Assembly: GCF_003263785.1 (NCBI RefSeq)
Contig: NZ_JYJK01000072.1
Span: forward strand, 1-54,987
Reading direction: 5' to 3'
Length of the DNA: 54,987 nt
Source: Vibrio variabilis
GTDB taxonomy: Bacteria > Pseudomonadota > Gammaproteobacteria > Enterobacterales > Vibrionaceae
The position numbers and the translations under genes are program-made. Shown one piece after another: positions 34,940-45,012 of the stretch. Below the pieces are notes generated by a model that did not search any database, was not told the origin of the DNA, and saw nothing but the letters and a program-made list of their open reading frames with translations. The stretch's first letter is position 1. Every line of letters starts with the position of its first letter.

Positions 34940-35972
34940 CTATTCCCAATCGAGAATAACCTTACCAGACTGACCGCTACGCATCACATCGAAGCCTTCT
35001 TGGAAGTCATCAACTTTGTAGTGGTGAGTGATGATTGGTGTTAGATCTAGACCTGATTGAATCAAGCTTGCCATCTTGTACCAAGTTTCGAACATCTCAC
35101 GACCGTAGATACCTTTGATCACAAGACCTTTAAAGATAACTTGGTTCCAGTCGATGCCCATGTCTGATGGTGGAATACCTAGAAGTGCGATACGACCACC
35201 GTGGTTCATAGTTTCTAACATTGAGCTGAATGCAGCTTGTACGCCAGACATTTCCAAACCAACATCGAAGCCTTCCGTCATGCCGAGTTCAGCCATCACG
35301 TCTTTTAGGTTTTCGTTCGCTACGTTAACTGCGCGCGTTACGCCCATCTTCTTAGCAAGATCTAGACGGTATTCGTTCACGTCCGTGATAACCACGTGAC
35401 GAGCACCAACGTGTTTTGCAACCGCTGCAGCCATGATGCCGATTGGACCCGCACCTGTGATCAGTACGTCCTCACCGACTAGGTCGAAAGAAAGCGCTGT
35501 GTGTACCGCGTTACCAAACGGGTCAAAGATAGACGCTAGGTCATCAGAAATACCTTCAGGAATCTTAAAACGCATTGAACGCTGGAATAACAAGGTACTC
35601 AGAGAAAGCACCCGTGCGGTTAACACCCACACCCACTGTGTTACGACATAGGTGAGTACGACCGCCACGACAGTTACGGCAGTGACCACAAGTGATGTGA
35701 CCTTCACCAGATACACGATCGCCAATTTCGAAGCCGCGAACTTCTTGACCGATACCGACGACTTCACCCACGTACTCGTGACCTACAACCATAGGCACAG
35801 GAATGGTGTTTTGTGACCACTCATCCCAGTTATAAATGTGAACGTCAGTACCACAGATAGCGGTCTTTTTGATGCGGATTAGGATGTCGTTGTGACCAAG
35901 CTCTGGCTTGTCTACTTCGGTCATCCAGATGCCTTGTTCTGGCTTAAGCTTTGAAAGTGCTTTGATTTTCAT
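34940..35972 (-). pseudogene. tdh: L-threonine 3-dehydrogenase, frameshifted
   Basis: A zinc-dependent medium-chain dehydrogenase that oxidises threonine to 2-amino-3-ketobutyrate, the substrate of Kbl. The N-terminal part has the catalytic zinc site ([25 protein letters not shown]) and the structural zinc cysteines ([15 protein letters not shown]). The C-terminal part has the NAD site [15 protein letters not shown]. The frames join after PAFNAF / KIPEGISDD: one extra base in the A-run 35567-35570 (1033 nt = 3n+1). The corrected protein is 343 residues, the usual length. The start at 35972 (MKIKALSKL) matches the family. Downstream of kbl, as in E. coli. Confidence 0.9.
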
Positions 35973-36033
35973 AATATTTACCAAACTATGCCCCGAGCTA
36001 TAAGCTCAGGGCTAAAAATCAATGGGAGAGCAA

Positions 36034-37230
36034 TTACTTGATAAGACCCATGTCTTTACCCACTTCGATGAATGCATCGATAGCGCGGTCTAGTTGCTCG
36101 CGAGAGTGTGCTGCTGACATTTGAGTACGGATACGTGCTTGACCCTTAGGTACAACTGGGAAAGAGAAACCAATCACGTAGATGCCTTTCTCTAGCGCAC
36201 GCTCAGCAAACTCAGCCGCGACTTTTGCATCGCCTAGCATGATTGGAATGATCGCGTGATCTGCACCACCCATAGTAAAGCCCGCGCCTTCCATACGAGT
36301 ACGGAAGTGTGCCGCGTTTTTCCATAGACGCTCACGAAGATCGCCACTTTCTTGTAGCAGGTCTAGAACGCGGATAGACGCGTTAACAATGGCCGGTGCT
36401 ACAGAGTTAGAGAATAGGTATGGACGAGAGCGCTGACGCAACCAATCAATCACTTCTTTTTTACCTGAAGTATAGCCACCTGACGCGCCGCCCATTGCTT
36501 TACCTAGCGTACCTGTAATGATATCGATACGGTCAATCACGTCGTGGAATTCGTGAGTACCTGCGCCGTTTTTACCCATAAAGCCAACAGCGTGAGAATC
36601 ATCAACCATAACCAGTGCGCCGTATTTATCAGCAAGGTCACAGATAGCTGGTAGGTTTGCGACTACGCCGTCCATAGAGAAAACGCCGTCAGTCACGATA
36701 AGCTTGTGGCGAGCACCTGCTTCAGTTGCAGCGATAAGTTGCTGTTCTAGCTCTGCCATGTTGTTGTTCGCGTAGCGGTAACGCATCGCTTTACATAGAC
36801 GAACGCCATCGATGATAGATGCGTGGTTTAGTGCGTCAGAGATGATTGCATCTTCTTTGCCAAGGATAGTCTCGAAAAGACCTGTGTTTGCATCGAAGCA
36901 AGATGTGTAAAGAATCGTGTCTTCTTTACCTAGGAAAGTAGAAAGCTTCTGCTCAAGCTCTTTATGAATGTCTTGAGTACCACAGATAAAGCGTACCGAC
37001 GCCATACCGAAGCCATTTTTATCCATACCCGCTTTCCCCGCTTCAATAAGCGCAGGGTGGTTAGCTAGACCAAGATAGTTGTTCGCACAGAAGTTCAGCA
37101 CTTCTTCGCCCGTTGAGATTTCAACAGCCGCTTGTTGTTGAGAAGTGATAACACGCTCAGATTTGTACAAACCTTCCGCTTTTACTTCTTCAATCTGATC
37201 TTGGATTTGCTTATAAAACGAAGCAGACAT
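36034..37230 (-). CDS. kbl: 2-amino-3-ketobutyrate CoA ligase (glycine C-acetyltransferase)
   Basis: 398 residues, the family length. A PLP enzyme of the alpha-oxoamine synthase family that cleaves 2-amino-3-ketobutyrate with CoA to glycine and acetyl-CoA. The PLP lysine is in [12 protein letters not shown], the [10 protein letters not shown] motif binds PLP, and NYLGLANHP and [15 protein letters not shown] are typical. First gene of the kbl-tdh unit, 61 bp before tdh. The start has AAGGA upstream. It is divergent from a LysR gene. Confidence 0.95.
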   Translation of the reverse strand: MSASFYKQIQDQIEEVKAEGLYKSERVITSQQQAAVEISTGEEVLNFCANNYLGLANHPALIEAGKAGMDKNGFGMASVRFICGTQDIHKELEQKLSTFLGKEDTILYTSCFDANTGLFETILGKEDAIISDALNHASIIDGVRLCKAMRYRYANNNMAELEQQLIAATEAGARHKLIVTDGVFSMDGVVANLPAICDLADKYGALVMVDDSHAVGFMGKNGAGTHEFHDVIDRIDIITGTLGKAMGGASGGYTSGKKEVIDWLRQRSRPYLFSNSVAPAIVNASIRVLDLLQESGDLRERLWKNAAHFRTRMEGAGFTMGGADHAIIPIMLGDAKVAAEFAERALEKGIYVIGFSFPVVPKGQARIRTQMSAAHSREQLDRAIDAFIEVGKDMGLIK

Positions 37231-37396
37231 AGTGGATTCCTTTTTCTATCCTATTTCTCAATAGGTTATGTAGGGGATGAGATAGCCAAATTCTATTGAT
37301 TTGGTGTATCTAACGAATGCAATCATTTTAGTTCATTGTGCTGCTAACGATTATCCCTTAACATGGAAAACCATTAGTGAATCTGAGGCACGAATC

Positions 37397-38419
37397 ATGT
37401 TTAACCACAAGCTTATCGCGCTCCTACCGGACTTGGCATCCTATATTTTGGTCGTGAACGAGGGCAGTTTTACTGCGGCCGCGAAGAACCTCGGCGTCAC
37501 CCCATCCGCACTCTCCAAGACCATCACGCGACTTGAAAGTGCCCTGTCAGTAAAGTTGTTTGAGCGTACGACTCGAAAGCTCATTATCACGCAAGCGGGT
37601 AGAAAGGTTTACGATCAAAGCGTGCTAATGGTTAACGCGGCTCAGCAAGCGGTTGAAGTTTCTCAATCTGATCACGCTGAGCCAAGTGGCTCTCTCACTA
37701 TTGCCGCGCCTGAAGCCTTCTTGAACTCGGTGTTGCAACCATTTATCGCACCATTTCTCCAGCAGTATCCAGAGATTCAGCTAAAAGTGCGCGCCATAGA
37801 TGGCACTTATGACCTGCTCAATCTGGGTATCGACGTTGCGTTCAAACTCACAGACAAGCCAGACGAAAACCTTGTGATGAAAGAGCTGGGGCCGACTAAC
37901 CTAGTGCTATGTGCCAGCCCGGATTACGTTAAAACCAACGGCCTCCCTGCTTCTCCCAGCGATCTTGAGCATCACGACTGTCTCTATCTGGCCGAAGTCG
38001 ATAGAGACAATGTATGGGACTTTCTTAAAGACGATGACTTTCACACGGTCACTGTGTCTGGTCGCTACGCCATCAACCACTCGCAAATGCGCCTCAGTGG
38101 TGTGAAACAAGGTCTGGGTATCGGTATTTTTCATGACTTCGTGATAAAAGAATCACTCGATGATGGAAGTGTCGTGCCCGTGCTTCCTGATTGGACAATA
38201 AAGAGTAACTATCATGGGGCGATTGCAATGCAGTACGCCCAGACTAAGTACATGCCGGCAAGGCTGCGCGTCTTTATAGACTATGTCGCCCGTGGCTGCC
38301 CGCTAAACTTATCAAACACAACTAGGATCCGACCATGCTCAAAGGAACGCATCACATCGCCATCATTTGTTCTGATTACCCAAGATCGAAGGAGTTCTAT
38401 ACCGAAGTTTTGGGGTTAA
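37397..38419 (+). CDS. LysR family transcriptional regulator (3' end probably frameshifted)
   Basis: The N-terminal LysR helix-turn-helix (SFTAAAKNLGVTPSALSKTI TRLE) is followed by a periplasmic-binding-like effector domain. As read the protein is 340 residues, about 30 too long, and its tail is only the out-of-frame reading of the next gene. Adding one base near CCC 38289-38291 would end it with WLPAKLIKHN at a TAG at 38325 (309 residues, normal) just before the next start. The ATG at 37397 is preferred over an upstream one at 37301, which adds 32 non-LysR residues. Divergent from kbl; the target is unknown and could include kbl-tdh. Confidence 0.82.
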   Translation: MFNHKLIALLPDLASYILVVNEGSFTAAAKNLGVTPSALSKTITRLESALSVKLFERTTRKLIITQAGRKVYDQSVLMVNAAQQAVEVSQSDHAEPSGSLTIAAPEAFLNSVLQPFIAPFLQQYPEIQLKVRAIDGTYDLLNLGIDVAFKLTDKPDENLVMKELGPTNLVLCASPDYVKTNGLPASPSDLEHHDCLYLAEVDRDNVWDFLKDDDFHTVTVSGRYAINHSQMRLSGVKQGLGIGIFHDFVIKESLDDGSVVPVLPDWTIKSNYHGAIAMQYAQTKYMPARLRVFIDYVARGCPLNLSNTTRIRPCSKERITSPSFVLITQDRRSSIPKFWG

Positions 38420-38727
38420 ACGTATTGGCGGAGAACTACCGCGAGGCGCGTGATTCGTACAAACTCGATCTCGAACTGCCAGATAGTACACAGATCGAAT
38501 TGTTCTCTTTTCCTGGTTCGCCGCCACGTCCAAGTTTTCCCGAAGCACAAGGGTTAAGACATCTTGCCTTTGTAGTGGATGATATTGACCAGGCCGTGAA
38601 CAAACTCGTCGGTCATGGAATAGCAGTTGAGCCCATTCGCATCGATGAATACACGGGTAAGCGCTATACCTTTTTCCAAGATCCAGACGGACTGCCTTTA
38701 GAGCTCTGTGAAGAGGTGACATTGTAA
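38335..38727 (+). CDS. VOC superfamily (glyoxalase-like) protein, YaeR/GloA2 type
   Basis: 130 residues, two beta-alpha-beta-beta-beta modules. Metal-ligand-type residues are in GTHHIAIICSD (His near residue 7), GLRHLAFVVDD and DPDGLPLELCE (Glu near the end), close to the YaeR/GloA2 group of glyoxalase-like proteins. The substrate is not certain. AGGA precedes the ATG and lies against the inferred LysR stop at 38325. The two genes are probably co-transcribed. Confidence 0.85.
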   Translation: MLKGTHHIAIICSDYPRSKEFYTEVLGLNVLAENYREARDSYKLDLELPDSTQIELFSFPGSPPRPSFPEAQGLRHLAFVVDDIDQAVNKLVGHGIAVEPIRIDEYTGKRYTFFQDPDGLPLELCEEVTL

Positions 38728-38750
38728 CTTTCCGTCTATCAACAGACGAT

Positions 38751-38777
38751 AAAAAGGCCAACACCATTGGCCTTTTT
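38751..38777 (+). terminator. Terminator of the LysR-VOC unit
   Basis: A perfect 11-bp stem, AAAAAGGCCAA / TTGGCCTTTTT, has a 5-nt loop, 24 nt past the stop. Confidence 0.9.
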
Positions 38778-39085
38778 GTTCAAATCTCGACGACTTTATC
38801 CATTTTCTCCAAATTCTCATTCAGAACCATATTTCAGTTCGAAAGATCTCACCCTTGAATTAGCAGAGCTTTACACCACCATTTGGCAATTAGCTAGCAT
38901 ATAACATCCAATAATTAGCGCTGTAAGGTTTTATTTACTAAATGGCCATTTCTCTTTTGAAGCATAATTTAACAATTTGTTTACACTTATAGTATCCAAG
39001 CGTTTGAAACATTGCGTATAAACACGTACTGGTTTCAGCCTTATCGACATCACTCTTATCCAGAGTATGTGAAAAGGAGTTCGAG
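38778..39085. other. Promoter region of the 2-oxoacid dehydrogenase operon
   Basis: About 308 bases, AT-rich, no open frame. TATAGT near 38990 could be a -10, but no convincing -35 or operator is visible. Confidence 0.35.
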
Positions 39086-40180
39086 ATGAACGTACAAGCA
39101 TTACCCATGCATCGTTTTATCGACTACCAAGGACACTTAGTTAGCCCACTACCCGATTGGGCTGACGAAGCAACCCTAAAGAAGCTGTACCGCGACATGG
39201 TAGTCGCAAGAACGTACGATGCTAAAGCCGTTGCCCTTCAACGCACCGGCAAACTTGGCACTTACCCTTCGCACCTTGGTGCCGAAGCAATAGGTATCGC
39301 CATTGGCCACGCCCTGTCTCACCGAGATGTTTTCATCCCCTACTATCGCGACATGCCCGCCATGTGGGTTCGCGGCATTCCAATGGAAAAAAACCTACAA
39401 TATTGGGGCGGTGACGAACGCGGTAGCGATTTTGAGTTCAACAATAGCGACAACCGATGCACCGACCTACCGTTTTGTGTCCCTATAGCGACTCAGTGTA
39501 CTCACGCCGTAGGCGTCGCAGCGGCACTGAAGATCAAAGGCAACCACGATGTCGCACTGGTAACCTGTGGTGATGGCGCCACTTCAAAAGGTGATTTTCT
39601 AGAATCCATTAATTGCGCCGGAGCTTGGAACATTCCATTAGTGTTTGTGGTGAACAACAACCAATGGGCGATCTCAGTCCCTAGGGCACTACAATGCGGG
39701 GCAGAATTCCTTGCAGATAAAGCCCAAGGCGCAGGCATTCCTGGACTCAAAGTCGATGGTAACGATGTCGTCGCCATGCTAGATGCAATCGGCAACGCTA
39801 TTGCCAATGCGCGCAAAGGCAAAGGCGCAACGCTGATTGAAGCAATAAGCTACAGACTCAGCGACCACACCACTGCTGATGACGCCACTCGATACAGAAG
39901 CGATGACGAACTTGATACCGCTTGGGAGTATGAGCCAATTCAACGACTCAAGACCTTTTTGGAAGCTCAAGGTTGGTGGCAAAATTCAGACGAAGCCGCG
40001 CTTGCCGCAGAGAGCAAGCAATTGGTTGAGGAAGCCGTCGCTCGCTATCTCAATACCCCACCTCAAGCACCAGAAACCGCATTTGACTATCTCTACGAGC
40101 AACCCACCAAAGAACTTCGTCTACAGCGCGATGAACTCATCAACAAATCGATGCGCATGCAAGGAGGACAACATGGCTGA
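39086..40180 (+). CDS. Branched-chain/2-oxoacid dehydrogenase E1 component, alpha subunit
   Basis: 364 residues. A thiamine-diphosphate enzyme subunit with the ThDP/Mg motif GDG (162-164) to NN (190-191) inside a typical fold, and the phosphorylation-loop-like segment YRLSDHTTADDATRYR. It decarboxylates branched-chain 2-oxoacids (or pyruvate/acetoin in related sets). The nearby ETF genes and the valine-type beta-oxidation genes to the right favour branched-chain acids. AAAAGGAG lies upstream of the ATG. The stop overlaps the E1 beta start by 8 bases. Confidence 0.88.
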   Translation: MNVQALPMHRFIDYQGHLVSPLPDWADEATLKKLYRDMVVARTYDAKAVALQRTGKLGTYPSHLGAEAIGIAIGHALSHRDVFIPYYRDMPAMWVRGIPMEKNLQYWGGDERGSDFEFNNSDNRCTDLPFCVPIATQCTHAVGVAAALKIKGNHDVALVTCGDGATSKGDFLESINCAGAWNIPLVFVVNNNQWAISVPRALQCGAEFLADKAQGAGIPGLKVDGNDVVAMLDAIGNAIANARKGKGATLIEAISYRLSDHTTADDATRYRSDDELDTAWEYEPIQRLKTFLEAQGWWQNSDEAALAAESKQLVEEAVARYLNTPPQAPETAFDYLYEQPTKELRLQRDELINKSMRMQGGQHG

Positions 40181-41199
40181 TCAACTGCATATTGAACCCC
40201 TAGCAAGCCCTATCGCTTCAGTAGAATCCACACTGGTCGATGCGGTGAATTTAGCCCTCCATCATGAAATGGGCAGAGACAAACGCGTTGTACTGCTTGG
40301 AGAGGATGTTGCGATAACGGCGGCGTATTCCGCGCCACCGTTGGCCTTAAAGAACGTTTTGGGCTTAAACGCGTTATCGATACCCCACTTGCCGAAGCAC
40401 TCATCGGCGGTGTTGCGGTAGGCATGGCAACTCAAGGGCTGCGACCCATTGCTGAGTTCCAATTTCAGGGGTTCGTGTTTCCTGCCATGGAGCACATCAT
40501 TTGTCATGCGGCTCGAATGCGCAATCGCACCCGCGGGCGTCTCTCCTGCCCAATTGTGTTTCGCGCGCCATTTGGCGGTGGCATACATGCGCCAGAACAT
40601 CACTCCGAAAGTGTCGAAGCACTGTTTGCTCATATTCCAGGCCTGAGGGTTGTTATCCCGTCATCACCGCAACGCGCCTACGGTTTGTTGCTATCGGCAA
40701 TACGCTGCAACGATCCGGTTATGTTCTTCGAGCCCAAACGCATCTATCGCACCGTTAAATCGAATGTGGTTGATAATGGTGAAGCCCTGCCTCTTGATAC
40801 TTGCTACACCCTTCGCAAAGGGCGGGATTTAACGCTTGTGACTTGGGGAGCCTGTGTTGTTGAGTCACTTCAGGCCGCGGATACACTGTCTAAAGCTGGT
40901 ATCGAAGTGGAGGTGATTGATCTAGCGAGCATCAAACCCATTGATATGGAAACGATATTAAAATCACTTGAGAAAACCGGGCGTTTATTGGTCGTTCATG
41001 AAGCAGCAGAAGCTGCGGCGTTGGCGCAGAGATCATTACTCGAACTTCAGAGCAAGCCATGTGCATGCTCAAAGCGCCGCCTAAGCGAGTAACCGGGCTT
41101 GATACCGTGATGCCTTACTACAAAAATGAAGACTACTTTTTGATCCAAGAGGCCGACATCGTACAAGCAGCAAGAGAGCTAGTGGAGGGTTGGAAATGA
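40173..41199 (+). pseudogene. 2-oxoacid dehydrogenase E1 component, beta subunit, two frameshifts
   Basis: Corrected length 342 residues. The frame runs MADQLHIEP... to LGEDVAI, then needs one added base near 40314-40318 to continue GGVFRATVGLKERFGLK. It reads on through EFQFQGFVFPAMEHI and GGGIHAPEHHSESVEA to VVHEAAEAA, then needs one added G near 41015-41019 to continue GVGAEIITRTSEQAM and end VEGWK at 41199. Both corrections recover normal E1-beta sequence. It forms the heterotetramer with E1 alpha. The ribosome site AGGAGG is inside the end of the alpha gene, and the stop overlaps the E2 start (ATGA). Confidence 0.87.
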
Positions 41200-42334
41200 A
41201 GTCATTTTTATTGCCAGACTTGGGGGAAGGACTCGCCGAATCTGAGATTGTCGAATGGCATGTGAATGTCGGCGACGATGTCGACTTAGACCAAGTTATC
41301 CTTACCGTTGAGACCGCGAAAGCCGTTGTCGAAGTCCCCGCGCCGTACAGCGGAAAAATCGTCAAACGATATGGTGAAGAAGGTGATGTCATCAGTATTG
41401 GCAGCCTATTAATTGAAATCGAAGAGGCGGTCACGGAAGGCGCTAACCTCAATGAGTCATCAAGTACCAATGATGCGGCAACCGTTGTCGGCAATGTCTC
41501 CAACCACACACATCACGTTGAGGTCGATGACTTTTGGGTTGGCGCGGCGCACCACAACGCAGAGGAAAACGCGATTACCGCCATGCCCTCTGCTCGGCTG
41601 CTAGCGAAGAAGCTCGGAATCGATCTGCTTCGCGTCAAAGGCAGTGGCCAAGATGGTGTGATCACAGACAATGACATTTACGATCAAATAGACAAGCAAG
41701 CACCCGGCACGGAAGTTCTTAAAGGCGCACGTCGAACCATGGTTGGCACCATGGCGCAGTCGCACCACTCCGTGGCTTCTGTCACCATCACCGAAGAAGC
41801 ATGCTAGACAACTGGCAAAGTGGCGAGGATATCTCAGGAAGGCTTATCAAAGCTGTGGTACATGCGTGCCAAACAGAACCCGCGCTTAATGCGTGGTTCG
41901 ATGCAGAAACCATGACCCGATGTGTCCATTCCAACGTGAACATTGGTATTGCCGTAGACAGTAGCCATGGACTGTATGTTCCTGTGCTCAGAAACGCTAA
42001 TGAGTACGATCAAGCAGGCATCCGCCAATGGTTAAATGAAACCGTCCAAGGTATAAGAGCAAGACGAATTGGACGAGAGCAGTTGCAACACGCCACCATC
42101 ACCCTGTCTAACTTTGGTGCTATCGCTGGGATATTCGCGACACCCGTGGTGACACCTCCTCAGGTCGCGATCGTGGGTGCGGGTCGAATTATTGAGAAAG
42201 TAATAATGAAGGATGGACAAGCGGTTGGAGTCAAAGCGTTGCCGCTTTCGATAACCTTTGACCATAGAGCGTGCACCGGTGGTGAAGCTGCTCGCTTTGT
42301 TAAAGTGTTGGTGGAGCATTTGCAGCAAGGTTAA
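41196..42334 (+). pseudogene. 2-oxoacid dehydrogenase E2 component (dihydrolipoyl acyltransferase), frameshifted
   Basis: Corrected length 379 residues. Order: one lipoyl domain (lipoyl Lys in VETAKAVVEV, about 43), an acidic/His-rich linker, an E3/E1-binding domain (SARLLAKKLGIDLLRVKGSG) and the acyltransferase core. The core ends FDHRACTGGEAARFV, where Thr takes the place of the Asp in the usual HxxxDG. The frame breaks between 41800 and 41801: after TITEEA one base is missing before MLDNWQSGED. No E3 (lipoamide dehydrogenase) gene adjoins, so a shared E3 is expected. Confidence 0.87.
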
Positions 42335-42345
42335 TGACGCTCATT

Positions 42346-42364
42346 GGGCACTCTCACAGTGCCC
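42346..42364. repeat. Hairpin between E2 and yjbR-like genes
   Basis: The perfect 7-bp stem GGGCACT / AGTGCCC has a 5-nt loop, with no T-run. It lies in the 31-bp gap between the convergent genes and may act as a weak bidirectional 3' element. Confidence 0.5.
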
Positions 42365-42365
42365 G

Positions 42366-42730
42366 TCACTCCACAACGATTCCCAACTCCATTCTTTTTC
42401 GCTTACTTAGCCCCAAAGATACGATTCGATATGACTCGCTAATGTAGTAGCGAAGCTCCTCATCTAGATGACCGCGAGTGTCTGTCTGCTGAATCCACTT
42501 CATTCCTCGATTGGCAAAGTACGGAGCCGGTCGGTAGCCTTCGTGATCAGAAAGAAAATCAAAGTTAAGATCCGAAGTTTTAAAGATATAAGCCTCACTT
42601 CCCTCCTTACTCCAACCACCAATCGCGAACACCTTTCCACCCACTTTCCACACATGCGCATCCCCCACTGAATCACATGTGAGGTAGCCGTAAAGGAGCC
42701 ACAATACTCATTAAACTCATCGTATTTCAT
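42366..42730 (-). pseudogene. MmcQ/YjbR family protein, frameshifted
   Basis: Corrected length 121 residues, normal for YjbR/CyaY-fold DUF419 proteins. MKYDEFNEYCGSFTATSHVI then QWG in one frame joins DAHVWKVGGKVFAIGGW in the other. One base is missing in the C-run 42662-42666. The rest (YIFKTSDLNFDFLSDHEGYR, APYFANRGMKWIQ) is typical; a DNA-binding-like role is only proposed for the family. Its 5' end overlaps the NUDIX gene by 14 bases, so the three minus-strand genes here form an operon. Confidence 0.83.
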
Positions 42731-43184
42731 TGAATGCCCTGTTCATTAACTCACCTCTTTTTAGCATAGACAGAATACCGTCTGGGTAAACAGGAATAGA
42801 CCCACTGATAACGTCCTCTTCTGGTACCCATCTTACCGTAAACTCGACGCCATTCGTTTCTATACCCTTAAAGCGTTCTTTCTGATACAGATCGGAATTT
42901 TCGAGGATACCTTCGAAGACAAAAACCACTTCATGTCCGGGAACGCCATCGAACGTGAACCTATTCTCACTCACGCCAAGTAAGTTTAGGTCTGAGACAT
43001 CCGCTCCAATCTCTTCGCGAACTTCACGAACCGCGGCTTGTTCAGCAAGCTCTCCAAACTCAACCCCGCCACCAATCGGCATCAAATAGTGCTCATTTTT
43101 CGTCGGATCATAACCTTCCGCCAGCAGTATTTTTCTATCATATCGACAAAGACAGACTGCTTTTACTCGAATAGGTTTACTCAC
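42717..43184 (-). CDS. NUDIX hydrolase
   Basis: 155 residues with a full Nudix box (GGVEFGELAEQAAVREVREE then IGAD), so it is expected to hydrolyse a nucleoside diphosphate linked to another moiety; the substrate is not deducible. It overlaps the upstream ACT gene by 8 bases and the downstream yjbR-like gene by 14, indicating coupled translation. Intact. Confidence 0.87.
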   Translation of the reverse strand: MSKPIRVKAVCLCRYDRKILLAEGYDPTKNEHYLMPIGGGVEFGELAEQAAVREVREEIGADVSDLNLLGVSENRFTFDGVPGHEVVFVFEGILENSDLYQKERFKGIETNGVEFTVRWVPEEDVISGSIPVYPDGILSMLKRGELMNRAFNEIR

Positions 43185-43575
43185 TTAGGAACTCCTTAAG
43201 TGCAGCGAGCGCCTCATCTGCTTTGTAAGACTGGACAAAGATATGGTCATGATAATAGGCTGCTACCACGTTAGCGCTAATATCCCGCTCCGCAAGTTTG
43301 TTGGACACCGCTGCCGTTAAACCGACCGCTTCAAGACTGGAGTGAACGTTCAAAGTGATCATTCTAAACACCCCTTCAAAGTCGAGTTCAGCTTGCTCTG
43401 CCTGAAGCTTTGGAAGTACTAGAGTCAAACCTTCCTGTTCTTTAAACGAACCTAAGATATCGAGCATCAGGAATTCAGCCAGTGAGCCTTTCACTGTACA
43501 AAACACAAATTCCCCATCGACTAAACGTGGCTCCATTGATACGAGTAGCTGTTCTAAATCGGTAATTCCTGACAT
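43177..43575 (-). CDS. ACT domain-containing protein (ACT_3/ACT_7 type)
   Basis: 132 residues, two ACT-like modules: ITDLEQLLVSMEPRLVDGEF at the start and FRMITLNVHSSLEAVGLTAA at the second. Such proteins are thought to bind amino acids or other small ligands; no enzyme domain is attached. The ATG at 43575 (MSGITDLEQ) is preferred because AGGG precedes it and the family starts there. A frame open to 43647 adds non-homologous residues. Confidence 0.8.
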   Translation of the reverse strand: MSGITDLEQLLVSMEPRLVDGEFVFCTVKGSLAEFLMLDILGSFKEQEGLTLVLPKLQAEQAELDFEGVFRMITLNVHSSLEAVGLTAAVSNKLAERDISANVVAAYYHDHIFVQSYKADEALAALKEFLSE

Positions 43576-43687
43576 CGTTTGCCCTAAGCGTTTCCACACA
43601 TTTTCAACATGTTGCGCTTCGAAAACGCCTACGGCAAGCATCAACACTTCAAAGTATTTGCACCATCACGAAACCACCTTCGTCCGT

Positions 43688-43990
43688 ATGATATATTCGC
43701 AGCCTTCGGATAAATTGGAGCACTGTATCCAATTCAATAATAGGAATGTAGGTAGGAATGTAGGTAGGAAACCGTTCGTTTTGAATAGAGAATCAAAGCT
43801 GCTCGTCGTCGCAATCGCTATTGCTGTGCTCAACATAGTGTCACATCTTTTGTTGTCGAAGTTCTTTGCTGAGTATTCGTGGGTCGAAATGTCGTTGGCT
43901 TCGATACCTTTCATTATGATGTTGATGTGTGTTTTTGCGGTTCGCTACGCGGCCAAAACATTAAAGGAAAGCGACAAAGAAGAAGGCTAA
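43688..43990 (+). CDS. Small membrane protein, unknown function (start uncertain)
   Basis: The C-terminal ~70 residues hold two hydrophobic helices (LLVVAIAIAVLNIVSHLLLS and SLASIPFIMMLMCVFAVRYA) and a charged tail. No recognised family. The start is unclear: ATG 43688 includes the 12-nt repeat (translated as NVGR twice), while a TTG at 43781 just after the repeat's AGGTAGGAA would give a compact 69-residue protein and has the better ribosome site. Single gene, divergent from the ACT operon. Confidence 0.5.
   Translation: MIYSQPSDKLEHCIQFNNRNVGRNVGRKPFVLNRESKLLVVAIAIAVLNIVSHLLLSKFFAEYSWVEMSLASIPFIMMLMCVFAVRYAAKTLKESDKEEG
43741..43770 (+). repeat. 12-nt tandem repeat (2.5 copies)
   Basis: TAGGAATGTAGG is repeated exactly at 43741-43752 and 43753-43764, and a half copy follows to 43770. 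Each copy carries Shine-Dalgarno-like AGGA. The unit is a multiple of three, so copy changes keep the frame. Confidence 0.85.
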
Positions 43991-44049
43991 GGTCGCTTGA
44001 AAGAAACCTAAGCCCTGTCAGGTGGTGTGTTTGAACAACGAAAGATAGG

Positions 44050-44994
44050 CTAAGGCACCTTATCAATCAGCTCCGGCATGATTTCAAATAAATCTCCAAC
44101 TAACCCATAATCTGCCACCTCAAAAATCGCCGCGTCAGGGTCACTGTTAATCGCCACGATAACTTTCGAGTCCTTCATTCCCGCCATGTGCTGAATCGCT
44201 CCGGAGATGCCAATCGCAATGTAGAGCTCAGGCGCAACAATTTTGCCCGTCTGACCGACTTGAAGGTCGTTAGAAACAAAGCCAGCGTCCACCGCAGCTC
44301 TTGATGCGCCAACAGCACCACCCAGTTTGTCGGCTAAGCGCTCAACCAATGCAAAATTCTCTTTACTGCCTAGACCTCGACCTCCTGATATAACGACTTT
44401 TGCCGACGAAAAGTCGGGGCGCTCTGATACCGTCTGTTGAGAATCAATAAAGCGAGCCAGGGTTTGTTGAGAAGCCTGCGGCTCAAGCGCTTCAACTGAT
44501 GCATGTTCTTGGCTGTTCGTACTAGCCGAATCAAACGCTGAGCCACGAATCGTCATGACCAACTTAGAATCGTCGGACTTTACGCGTGCTAGTGCGTTGC
44601 CGGCATAAATCGGGCGAATAACAGTATCGGATGATTCGATTTGAATAACGTCTGACAACTGCCCAACATCAAGCAGCGCCGCCACTCTCGGCATCAGGTT
44701 TTTACCAAACGTTGTTGCTGGTGCAAGAAAATGCGTAAACGCCTCGCTCAACTCAACAATGATAGGAGCGACATCTTCAGCGGTGGGATGTTTGAATTGC
44801 TCGGCATCGACACGGAGTACCTGCTTTACTCCCTTCACTTTTGATAAACTTTCCGCTATTGCTGTGACGTTGTTGCCTACCACAAGAACAGCAATATCAC
44901 CGCCAATCTGGCTAGCAGCATGCAGCGTTTTCAGCGTATCTGCGGCGATATTGTTATTATCGTGTTCAGCAATGACCAGTGTTTTACTATCCAT
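44050..44994 (-). CDS. etfA: Electron transfer flavoprotein, alpha subunit
   Basis: 314 residues. The N-terminal domain has the usual ETF start, and the C-terminal FAD domain has SGGRGLGSKENF, VGASRAAVDAGF and GQTGKIVAPELYIAIGISGA. With EtfB it accepts electrons from acyl-CoA dehydrogenases, including those of branched-chain amino acid oxidation. Second gene of etfB-etfA, 18 bp after etfB. Intact. Confidence 0.94.
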   Translation of the reverse strand: MDSKTLVIAEHDNNNIAADTLKTLHAASQIGGDIAVLVVGNNVTAIAESLSKVKGVKQVLRVDAEQFKHPTAEDVAPIIVELSEAFTHFLAPATTFGKNLMPRVAALLDVGQLSDVIQIESSDTVIRPIYAGNALARVKSDDSKLVMTIRGSAFDSASTNSQEHASVEALEPQASQQTLARFIDSQQTVSERPDFSSAKVVISGGRGLGSKENFALVERLADKLGGAVGASRAAVDAGFVSNDLQVGQTGKIVAPELYIAIGISGAIQHMAGMKDSKVIVAINSDPDAAIFEVADYGLVGDLFEIMPELIDKVP

Positions 44995-45012
44995 GATTTA
45001 CCCTCCCCTTAG

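Noticed and set aside
41196..42334. E2 catalytic motif HRACTG as a sign of inactivation
   Set aside because: Some branched-chain-type E2 proteins carry a similar DHRA(V)TGG variant as far as I recall, so it is not by itself evidence of loss of function.
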